Below, one piece after another: positions 57,435-64,000 of a stretch of 64,000 nt of DNA. This stretch comes from Acidovorax sp. NCPPB 4044 (GTDB lineage: Bacteria > Pseudomonadota > Gammaproteobacteria > Burkholderiales > Burkholderiaceae_C). A program made the position numbers and the translations under genes. Below the pieces are notes generated by a model, which had not been told where the DNA came from, did no database searches, and saw only the letters and a program-made list of their open reading frames with translations. Within the stretch, counting starts at the first letter, position 1, and the number at the start of each line of letters is the position of its first letter. The stretch is taken from positions 2,324,001-2,388,000 of the forward strand of contig NZ_JAMCOS010000001.1 in the NCBI RefSeq assembly GCF_028069655.1. The letters are read 5' to 3'.

Positions 57435-58876
57435 GCGTACACCCCGTGCCAGAACCAGTGGAAGCGGCCGGTGGTGCCCTCCCCCTGCCATTGCCGGTAG
57501 ATCCAGACCGTGCCCACCTCGGGGTTGTCGGCCACGAAATATTCGCGCCGCTCCGCGCACGCCTCCCACCAGCCGCCGTCGAAGCGGTGCGGCCCCGCCA
57601 GCAGCCGCAGCGGGCCCTGCAGGCAGGGGCGGTCACCCTGCAGGGCCAGCGGGCGGGGCGGGTGCACCAGCCAGCCGGGCCAGAACGCGGCATCGGCGGC
57701 CGTGCCCGCGGCTTCGGCGGGCGGCGGCGCTGCGGGGGCGCCGCCGCGGCCAGCACGGGGGCGCGCGGGCGCCAGCGCCTTGGCGCCCTGCCCGGCCGCC
57801 GCCTCCCAGCGCTGCATGCGCTCGGGGCGGTGGTCGGCCTCCAGCACGGGCACGCGCACCTGCCCGGGGCCCCAGCGGGCAGAAAGCCGCTCCACCCACT
57901 GGTGCCAGCTTTCTCCGGCCGCGCCCGGCCCCTCGCAGGCGCCGCCCGCCTCGCCCGGCATGCCGGAGGGCGGCAGGAGGCTTTCGCTGGCCTGCGGCAG
58001 GCAGGCCGTGTCGGTCGCCCGCAGCGTGAGGTGATTGACCGGCGCCGCCAGCGGCTGGCGGGCCAGCCGCTCCGACAGCAGGCGGCGCAGGTGGACCAGG
58101 TCCTGCGTGGCCTCGGCCGTGCGCACGGCGAGCTGGCCGCTCGCCGGCAGGTCCACGCCATCGATGCGGCGCAGGTCGTGGCGCCACTCCAGCTCCAGCG
58201 CCAGCACGCCCTGGTGGCGCGCCTGCAGCCAGCCGCGCAATGCGCCGAGCAGGCGGCCTGCGGTCCAGAGCAGTTGTTCGGCCGAGGTGGCGAGCGCGGG
58301 CAGCTCGGCGCGCATCTCGAAGCGCTCGGGCAATTCGAGCCAGGGCACGGGGTGCGGGACGTCGCCCCAGGCCTGGTCCAGCGCCCGCAGCGGCTCGGCA
58401 CCGAACCGCCGCGCGGCGCCGTCGCGGGGCAGCGCGCGCACGGCCGCCCAGGTGCGGCATCCCATGCGCTCCAGGCTGGCGGCATGGGGCCGCAGCGCCG
58501 TGAGGGTGGCCAGCGGCAGACCGTGCGGCACGCGGCGCGGCACGGCGCGCCCCGCCTGCTGCAGCCGCAGCAGGGCCAGCGCCTGCAGTGCGGTGGGCGC
58601 CTCGGCCAGCGGCCGGCCGCCACCGGGCAGGGTGTCGGGCGCGCCATCGCGCCCCGTTCCCGGGCCGGCGCTCGCATGGTGCTCGCGCAGCAGCGCCAGA
58701 AGATGCTCCCGCCCACCCCAGAGGCGCTCGGTGCCGGCCACTTCCAGCAGCACGGCCTCGTCCAGCAGCGCCACGCGGGGTGTGAAGCGCAGCGCCCACC
58801 AGCCGGCCGCCGCCGCGGGCACGCCCGGCGGCAGGGCCTCTTCAGCGTGCGGCGACGGCAGCGCGACCCAGTGCAT
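57431..58876 (-). CDS. imuB: Y-family polymerase-like protein ImuB
   Basis: 481 residues, starting MHWVALPSPHAEEALPP. It resembles Y-family DNA polymerases (helix-hairpin-helix area around ATLTALRPHAASLERMGC) but lacks the acidic metal-binding residues, as is usual for ImuB, so it is an adaptor rather than an active enzyme. It links ImuA, ImuC and the sliding clamp. The C-terminal half is Pro/Ala-rich. Its start lies inside the imuA 3' end (35-bp overlap) and its stop overlaps dnaE2. Confidence 0.92.
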   Translation of the reverse strand: MHWVALPSPHAEEALPPGVPAAAAGWWALRFTPRVALLDEAVLLEVAGTERLWGGREHLLALLREHHASAGPGTGRDGAPDTLPGGGRPLAEAPTALQALALLRLQQAGRAVPRRVPHGLPLATLTALRPHAASLERMGCRTWAAVRALPRDGAARRFGAEPLRALDQAWGDVPHPVPWLELPERFEMRAELPALATSAEQLLWTAGRLLGALRGWLQARHQGVLALELEWRHDLRRIDGVDLPASGQLAVRTAEATQDLVHLRRLLSERLARQPLAAPVNHLTLRATDTACLPQASESLLPPSGMPGEAGGACEGPGAAGESWHQWVERLSARWGPGQVRVPVLEADHRPERMQRWEAAAGQGAKALAPARPRAGRGGAPAAPPPAEAAGTAADAAFWPGWLVHPPRPLALQGDRPCLQGPLRLLAGPHRFDGGWWEACAERREYFVADNPEVGTVWIYRQWQGEGTTGRFHWFWHGVYA

Positions 58877-59762
58877 CGCGGGTCTCCGGTGCCACACCGG
58901 GCGCGGATGAAGAAAGAAAAGCTGCTGCAAGCGCTCCGGCCCGGCCCCGGGTTCCGGGCCGCCGGGGCGCCGCCCTCCACGCGGCCCAGGCGGCCAGGCG
59001 CCGCTCCTTGGCGCTGCGTGCCGCGGCCAGCGCGGACTCCAGGGCCGCGCCGTGCGCGGGCAGCGCCACCGGCTCCAGCAGCGGCGCCCCACGGCGCTTG
59101 ACGATGTGCACCCGCAGGGTCGCGGCCTCCTCTTGCGACGGCTGCACCCACAGGCGCAGCGGCGCGGGCGAGGCCTGCTGCCGCTGCGCCTCGGCACGGA
59201 ACACCCAGAGCAGCGCGCCCCGCTGGGCCGCGGCCAGCTGCAGCCGCCGCAGCATTTCGGGCTGCGCGCGGGGCAGCCACGCGAGCACGGCCAGCACGTC
59301 GCGGCAGCGCAGCGCCTGCTCGCAGGCCCAGGCGGCCGCGGCATTGCGCGCGTCTGCGGGCGGCGCCACCCAGCACAGCCGGCCAGCCCGCAGGCCCGCC
59401 GCATGCAGCACGGGCACGAAGGGCTCGTGCGGCGGCGCCACCAGCACCACCTGCCCTGCCCGCCGTGCCGCCAGCCCGGCCAGCGCGGGCAGCACCAGGG
59501 GCCATTCATGGCGGCCGCGATCGGGGAGCAGCACTTCCGACAGCGCCCCCTGCGGCCAGCCGCCGCCGGGCAGTTGCGCATCGAGCGCCGCATGCCCCGA
59601 GGGCTGCACCCGCGCCGGCGCCCCGCCCTGGCCCCCCAGTCCGCCGCCCAGCGAGGCGCCGCGCCACACGCCGGGCACCTCCACCCCTGCCGCCCGTGCG
59701 GCCAGGGAAAGCGCCCGGGCCGGCGGGGCGGACGAAAGCGCATGCGAGTGAAGGGCAGCCAT
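58842..59762 (-). CDS. imuA: ImuA, RecA-like accessory of the SOS mutasome
   Basis: 306 residues. The region QLPGGGWPQGALSEVLLPDRGRHEW, followed by a RecA-like core (VLVAPPHEPFVPVLHAAGL, then LRCRDVLAVLAWLP), is typical of ImuA/SulA-like proteins; there is no perfect Walker A. With ImuB and ImuC it makes damage-induced mutations. First gene of the cassette, with a LexA box 24 bp upstream of the start at 59760-59762. Confidence 0.92.
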   Translation of the reverse strand: MAALHSHALSSAPPARALSLAARAAGVEVPGVWRGASLGGGLGGQGGAPARVQPSGHAALDAQLPGGGWPQGALSEVLLPDRGRHEWPLVLPALAGLAARRAGQVVLVAPPHEPFVPVLHAAGLRAGRLCWVAPPADARNAAAAWACEQALRCRDVLAVLAWLPRAQPEMLRRLQLAAAQRGALLWVFRAEAQRQQASPAPLRLWVQPSQEEAATLRVHIVKRRGAPLLEPVALPAHGAALESALAAARSAKERRLAAWAAWRAAPRRPGTRGRAGALAAAFLSSSAPGVAPETRDALGRAAVAAR

Positions 59763-59785
59763 GGGGGTCCAGCCAGGAAAAGATA

Positions 59786-59801
59786 CTGTTTAAATATACA
59801 G
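59786..59801 (-). promoter_or_regulatory. LexA (SOS) box before imuABC
   Basis: CTGT-N8-ACAG with an all A/T core (TTAAATAT), a perfect match to the LexA consensus used in beta- and gammaproteobacteria. It lies 24 bp upstream of the imuA start. Confidence 0.92.
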
Positions 59802-59951
59802 CACTCTTTTGGACCCTCTGCAGGACGGTTGCCCGATTCCATGCCGCAGGATCCTCCCCGGGAGGCATCGACGCCGAAGAAGCCGGACCTGGAAAGCACT
59901 GCCGCGTGCCCCGGCAGGAACGCAGGGCTGCGCTGCGCCGCGACCGGGCCG

Positions 59952-61343
59952 TCAGGCCGCCGCCAGCAGCCCCGCGCAGTGCGCGCACCAGGCGGCCACC
60001 GCCGCCTCGGCCGCATCGATGGGCGCATTGCCGCTCAGCCGGGGCCAGCGGCGCTGCGTGGCATGGACGATGCTGCCCAGCTGCCAGAGCGCTTCGCCGC
60101 GCACCAGCGCCAGTTCCGAGGCGCCCTGCGGATCGCCCTGCAGGTGCACGGCGATCTCGCTTTCCTGGCGGGGGTGCGCGCCAGCCTCGACCAGCGACTG
60201 CTGAAGGGCCTGCAGGCGCTGCTCCACGAAGGCGCCCGGGTGCCGGCTGTCGCCGGCCAGCAGGCCCGTGGGCACGCCGGTCCGCAATTCGGCCCAGCGG
60301 TCGAACGCACCGCCCAGGGTGGCCAGCATCCGGCCTGCCTCCTCCTGCGGGGGCGACAGCGCCACCGCGGCACCCGGGCCGTCGGCCAGCAGGGGCTGCA
60401 GCAGCGCCGCCAGGTGCGGTGCGAACTTGCGGTGGTTGAGCCGCAGGCTGAGCGAGAGCCGCTGCGCGGCCAGCGCGCTGTATTTCTCGAAGAAGGCGGT
60501 CGCCACCTCGGCGAGCATCAGGATCTGCCCCATGGGCGAGATGTCCGGGCCCCGCAGACCGCGCGGGTAGCCCGTGCCGTCCATGCGCTCGTGGTGTTCC
60601 AGCACGGCGGTCTCGACCGCCGGTGGAAAAGCGCCCTGCGCGCGCAGCAGCAGCGCGGCGGTGATGGGGTGCGCGACGAGGTGCTTGCGGTCGGGGCCCG
60701 TGACCTTGTGCTCGGGGTCGTTCCACACCGGGTCCATGTGCATCACCCCGATGTCGTGCAGCAGCGCGGCCGCGGCCAGCAGCGAGGCATCGCGCGCGCC
60801 CAGGCCGCTGCCCAGCGCCAGGTGCACCGCCAACAGCATCATGCGCACGCTGTGGTCGAAGAGTTCGCGGCGCTGCTCGCGCATCACCGTGAGCTTGAAG
60901 GCCATCGGCGCGGGCAGCACCATGCCGCGCAGCGGCGCGATCAGCGCCTCCGGGCCGCCGTGCGCGCGCGCCAGCAGGGCGCCCAGGCCGCCGCCCGCCT
61001 GCTCGTCGGCGCACTGCGCGAGCGCCGCCGCCTCGATCGCGGGCAGATCCACGGTGTGTTCGGCGCCCAGCAGGCCGTCGATCGGATCGCGCAGCTTGTG
61101 CTGCACCAGGCGGTCGTAGAGGCGGCTGTCGATGCGCACGCCCTTCTCGACGAGCTTGATGCCGCTGTCGGTGTAGATGGCGTCCTGGGTGACGACCGGG
61201 CAGTGCTCGGCCATGTCGGTCACGCTGCGCAGGTAGTGCGTGCCATCCTCGGCCAGCGCCTGCGCATCGGCCAGGGCCTGCTGCGCGGCCGCTGCCGACA
61301 TCGCGGGCGGTGCGTGGGGGTTGCGTCGGTCGTGGTCGTTCAT
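59952..61343 (-). CDS. HD-GYP domain protein, probable cyclic-di-GMP phosphodiesterase
   Basis: 463 residues. The HD pair (AALLHDIGVMH), HPITAALLL and the HHERMDGTGYPRGL motif match HD-GYP catalytic residues closely and look intact. Such proteins cleave cyclic di-GMP. The N-terminal 130 residues have no domain I recognise; the C-terminal 170 are helical. No receiver domain is attached, so the input is unknown. Its stop lies 150 bp from the LexA box of imuA, on the same strand. Confidence 0.88.
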   Translation of the reverse strand: MNDHDRRNPHAPPAMSAAAAQQALADAQALAEDGTHYLRSVTDMAEHCPVVTQDAIYTDSGIKLVEKGVRIDSRLYDRLVQHKLRDPIDGLLGAEHTVDLPAIEAAALAQCADEQAGGGLGALLARAHGGPEALIAPLRGMVLPAPMAFKLTVMREQRRELFDHSVRMMLLAVHLALGSGLGARDASLLAAAALLHDIGVMHMDPVWNDPEHKVTGPDRKHLVAHPITAALLLRAQGAFPPAVETAVLEHHERMDGTGYPRGLRGPDISPMGQILMLAEVATAFFEKYSALAAQRLSLSLRLNHRKFAPHLAALLQPLLADGPGAAVALSPPQEEAGRMLATLGGAFDRWAELRTGVPTGLLAGDSRHPGAFVEQRLQALQQSLVEAGAHPRQESEIAVHLQGDPQGASELALVRGEALWQLGSIVHATQRRWPRLSGNAPIDAAEAAVAAWCAHCAGLLAAA

Positions 61344-61386
61344 GCGCCTCTGAATATACGGGCCGCCGCAGCCCCCGCCGGCAAAG

Positions 61387-61422
61387 AAAAAGCCTGCGGG
61401 CGCACAGCCGGCAGGCTTTTTC
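61387..61422 (-). terminator. terminator after ppa
   Basis: AAAAAGCCTGC pairs with GCAGGCTTTTT around 12 bases, 40 bp beyond the ppa stop on the minus strand. Confidence 0.85.
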
Positions 61423-61461
61423 TGGGCGAAGGCAGCGCGCGGGGCGCCGCCCGGCGGGCGA

Positions 61462-61998
61462 TCAGCCCTGCGACTTCTTGTAGCTGTCCACGCCGTCGGT
61501 GATCTCCTTGTGGGCGGCCTCGACGCCTTCCCAGCCCAGCACCTTGACCCACTTGCCTTCTTCCAGGTCCTTGTAGTGCTCGAAGAAGTGGCTGATGGCC
61601 TTCAGGCGCACGGGGTTCACGTCGTCCACGGTCTTCCAGCCTTCGTACATCTTGAGGATCTTGGTGGTGGGCACGGCCAGCACCTTGCCGTCCACGCCGG
61701 CTTCGTCTTCCATCTTCAGGATGCCGAGCGCGCGGCAGGGCACGACCACGCCGGGGTGCAGGGGGTAGGGGGTGATCACCAGCACGTCGACCGGGTCGCC
61801 GTCGCCGGACAGCGTCTGGGGCACGTAGCCGTAGTTGCAGGGGTAGTACATGGCCGTCGTCAGGAAACGGTCCACGAAGACCGCGCCGGACTCCTTGTCC
61901 ACCTCGTACTTGATCGGATCGGATTCCGCGGGGATCTCGATGACCACGTTGAAGGTTTCGGGAAGCTTCTTGCCGGGGGTGACGTTGTTCAGGGACAT
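61462..61998 (-). CDS. ppa: inorganic pyrophosphatase
   Basis: 178 residues, the usual size of family I soluble pyrophosphatase. [35 protein letters not shown] and [19 protein letters not shown] supply the metal-binding Asp/Glu residues. It hydrolyses pyrophosphate to phosphate in the cytoplasm. It is divergent from the membrane pyrophosphatase hppA, so the cell has both a soluble and a proton-pumping enzyme side by side. Confidence 0.96.
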   Translation of the reverse strand: MSLNNVTPGKKLPETFNVVIEIPAESDPIKYEVDKESGAVFVDRFLTTAMYYPCNYGYVPQTLSGDGDPVDVLVITPYPLHPGVVVPCRALGILKMEDEAGVDGKVLAVPTTKILKMYEGWKTVDDVNPVRLKAISHFFEHYKDLEEGKWVKVLGWEGVEAAHKEITDGVDSYKKSQG

Positions 61999-62194
61999 GG
62001 TTGCAATGGATGGATGGGAATGCAGAGGATGCGGAGAGCGCGCCGGCCGGGCCGCAGGTGGCGCATTCTAGAGCGGCAGGCGCGGCCCCCTGCGCCGGGC
62101 CCCGGCCGCGGCGGCTTGCGGCGCGGCCCCCGCGGGCGTACATTGCGCCCGTTGGCCAATCGTCTCCACCCGCCTTCGCGGGCCGATGGGCACG

Positions 62195-62246
62195 AGGAAG
62201 CAACGCAGCGGAAACACTCCCCGCCCCGCGTTGCGTGTTTCCTTCC
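62195..62246 (+). promoter_or_regulatory. interleaved inverted repeats in the hppA leader
   Basis: GCAACGC (62200-62206) complements GCGTTGC (62228-62234), and GGAAACAC (62210-62217) complements GTGTTTCC (62235-62242). The order A-B-A'-B' means the two stems compete or form a pseudoknot-like fold. They end about 20 bases before the ribosome binding site of hppA. There is no proof that this RNA is transcribed. Confidence 0.4.
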
Positions 62247-62274
62247 GTGCATCCCCCTGACAGGAGACGACGAC

Positions 62275-64000
62275 GTGGCTGCTTCCTCCCTCTTCCATCC
62301 CTTTTCCGGCACCCTGGGCCCGGCCCTCTGGCTGGCGCTCGCCTGCGGCGCGATCGCGGTGGCCTACGGCCTCTGGGCGCGCGGCTGGATCCTTGCGCAG
62401 GACCCCGGCAGCGACCGCATGCAGGCCATCGCCGCGGCGATCCAGGCCGGCGCGGCGGCGTACCTCGCGCGGCAGTACCGCACCATCGCCGTGGCCGGCG
62501 CCGTGCTGGCCGTGCTCATCGGCATCTTCCTGGACCTGCGCACGGCGGGCGGTTTCGTGCTGGGTGCGGTGCTTTCGGGCGCGTGCGGCTTCATCGGCAT
62601 GAACGTGTCGGTGCGGGCCAACGTGCGCACCGCGCAGGCGGCCGCGCTGGGCATCGGCCCGGCCTTGAAGGTGGCGTTCCGCGGCGGCGCGATCACGGGC
62701 ATGCTGGTGGTGGGCCTGGGGCTGCTGGGCGTGGCGGGCTTCAGTGCCTTCCTGCTGGGCGCGGGGCCGGGCGGCGGCAACGGTGCGCAGAGCCTGCCGG
62801 CGCAGTTGCACCCGCTCATCGGCTTCGCCTTCGGCGCGTCGCTGATCTCGATCTTCGCGCGGCTGGGCGGCGGCATCTTCACCAAGGGCGCGGACGTGGG
62901 CGCCGACCTCGTGGGCAAGGTGGAGGCCGGCATTCCCGAGGACGACCCGCGCAACCCGGCCGTGATCGCCGACAACGTGGGCGACAACGTGGGCGACTGC
63001 GCCGGCATGGCGGCCGACCTGTTCGAGACCTATGCCGTGACGCTGATCGCGACGATGGTGCTGGGCGCGCTGGTGGGCTTCCCGCCGGGCGTGGCGGTGG
63101 CGTACCCGCTGGCGCTGGGCGGCGTGTCGATCCTGGCGTCGATCGTCGGCTGCGCCTTCGTGAAGGCATCGCCGGGCATGGCCAACGTGATGCCCGCGCT
63201 CTACCGGGGCCTGGCCGTGGCGGGCGGGCTGTCGCTGGCGGCGTTCGGGCTGGTGACGTTCTGGCTGGTGCCCGATGCCTCCATCGCCGTGCACGGCAGC
63301 GCCTGGCGGCTCTTCGGCGCCTGCGCCACCGGCCTGGTGCTCACGGCCGCGCTGGTCTGGATCACCGAGTACTACACGGGCACGCAGTACGCGCCGGTGC
63401 GCCACATCGCCCAGGCGTCCACCACGGGGCACGGCACGAACATCATCGCGGGGCTGGGCGTGTCGATGCGCTCCACGGCCTGGCCGGTGGTCTTCGTCTG
63501 CGCGGCCATCGTGGTCTCGTACACCCTCGCGGGGCTCTACGGCGTGGCCGTGGCGGCCACGGCCATGCTCAGCATGGCGGGCATCGTGGTGGCGCTGGAC
63601 GCCTACGGCCCCATCACCGACAACGCCGGCGGCATCGCCGAGATGGCCGAGCTGCCGGCCGCCGTGCGCGCCGTGACCGATCCGCTCGATGCAGTGGGCA
63701 ACACCACCAAGGCCGTCACCAAGGGCTACGCCATCGGCTCGGCGGGCCTGGCGGCGCTGGTGCTGTTCGCCGACTACACGCACCAGCTCGGCGCGCAGGG
63801 GCAGGCGCTGCGCTTCGACCTGTCGGACCCGATGGTCATCGTGGGGCTGTTCATCGGCGGGCTGGTGCCCTACCTGTTCGGCGCCATGGCGATGGAGGCC
63901 GTGGGTCGCGCGGCGGGCGCCGTGGTGGTCGAGGTGCGCCGGCAGTTCGCCACCATCGCCGGCATCATGGAAGGCCGTGCCCAGCCCGAATACGGCCGCG
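62275..64000 (+). CDS. hppA: K+-independent H+-translocating pyrophosphatase (cut by window end)
   Basis: At least 575 residues with about 14 membrane helices to the window edge, where the frame is still open. Pyrophosphate-binding segments [38 protein letters not shown] (about residues 203-237) and the second site [14 protein letters not shown] are present. The motif [10 protein letters not shown] has Lys where K+-dependent enzymes have Ala, so it should be the K+-independent proton pump. The start is GTG at 62275, after AGGAGACGACGAC; this is why ATG-only searches miss it. It is divergent from soluble ppa. Confidence 0.95.
   Translation, partial: MAASSLFHPFSGTLGPALWLALACGAIAVAYGLWARGWILAQDPGSDRMQAIAAAIQAGAAAYLARQYRTIAVAGAVLAVLIGIFLDLRTAGGFVLGAVLSGACGFIGMNVSVRANVRTAQAAALGIGPALKVAFRGGAITGMLVVGLGLLGVAGFSAFLLGAGPGGGNGAQSLPAQLHPLIGFAFGASLISIFARLGGGIFTKGADVGADLVGKVEAGIPEDDPRNPAVIADNVGDNVGDCAGMAADLFETYAVTLIATMVLGALVGFPPGVAVAYPLALGGVSILASIVGCAFVKASPGMANVMPALYRGLAVAGGLSLAAFGLVTFWLVPDASIAVHGSAWRLFGACATGLVLTAALVWITEYYTGTQYAPVRHIAQASTTGHGTNIIAGLGVSMRSTAWPVVFVCAAIVVSYTLAGLYGVAVAATAMLSMAGIVVALDAYGPITDNAGGIAEMAELPAAVRAVTDPLDAVGNTTKAVTKGYAIGSAGLAALVLFADYTHQLGAQGQALRFDLSDPMVIVGLFIGGLVPYLFGAMAMEAVGRAAGAVVVEVRRQFATIAGIMEGRAQPEYGR

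Noticed and set aside
59052..61502. About 815-codon plus-strand frame opposite imuA and the HD-GYP gene
   Set aside because: No domain, extreme Arg/Gln/His content, and it spans two well-supported minus-strand genes and the LexA box.
62200..62242. Calling the hppA leader a true H-type pseudoknot
   Set aside because: There are no bases between A' and B', which would not let the loop cross a 7-bp stem. Alternative stems fit better.

Overview
The window is high-GC DNA (roughly 68-70% by eye) with dense genes, frequent ATGA stop/start overlaps and strong GGAG-type ribosome binding sites. The gene content (imuA-imuB-dnaE2 with a CTGT-N8-ACAG LexA box, a K+-independent H+-pyrophosphatase, a glyU-like tRNA-Gly(CCC), czc-type metal efflux, many LysR regulators) and the short AT-rich palindromic repeats point to a betaproteobacterium of the Comamonadaceae, most likely Acidovorax/Paracidovorax or a close relative. 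This placement comes from recognising protein families, not from a search. I see no insertion sequence, prophage or CRISPR array.

Layout. 1-5.6 kb: a partial unknown gene, hrpA (minus) carrying two inserted linkers, and a structured leader (inverted repeats, a 10-codon ORF, a terminator-like hairpin) before a small basic protein. 5.7-12.1 kb: a DadA-like flavoprotein, argA, a class A beta-lactamase divergent from an AmpR-like LysR regulator, and a TrhO tRNA hydroxylase fused to a glutathione S-transferase domain. 12.2-16.7 kb: sulfate importer operon sbp-cysT-cysW-cysA followed by dsbB. 17-19.5 kb: a small serine hydrolase and a LysR/azoreductase divergent pair with clear operators. 19.6-26.9 kb: a six-gene czc-like heavy-metal RND efflux operon. 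27-32.5 kb: a Family 2A encapsulin operon (rhodanese, serine acetyltransferase, XRE regulator, SrpI-like shell, cysteine desulfurase with a long disordered cargo-loading N-terminus). 32.7-35.5 kb: metNIQ. 35.8-38 kb: a hybrid histidine kinase. 38-48 kb: a sulfonate-type binding protein, an MFS exporter, LysR genes, a quinone oxidoreductase, an SsuD-like monooxygenase, a thiol dioxygenase and a four-domain rhodanese, then tRNA-Gly(CCC). 48-54 kb: Bcr/CflA exporter, MarR regulator, thioesterase, RluA-type pseudouridine synthase, AsmA-like protein. 54-60 kb: the SOS mutagenesis cassette imuA-imuB-imuC. 60-64 kb: an HD-GYP protein and divergent ppa/hppA, the last cut by the window end.

The main theme is sulfur. 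Sulfate uptake, methionine uptake, sulfonate binding and oxidation, thiol dioxygenation, three rhodanese-type proteins and the encapsulin/cysteine-desulfurase system all lie within about 35 kb. The sulfate importer and the encapsulin operon share the same 10-mer (CAAAAGAATA) upstream, which suggests common control by sulfur status. The encapsulin operon is the standout system: cysteine made through O-acetylserine would be desulfurated by an enzyme packaged inside a protein shell, with a rhodanese handling persulfide sulfur.

The second theme is a family of about 50-bp palindromic repeats. Six copies are visible: four between genes, several directly after stop codons, and two inserted in frame inside hrpA and imuC, where they are translated as linkers.
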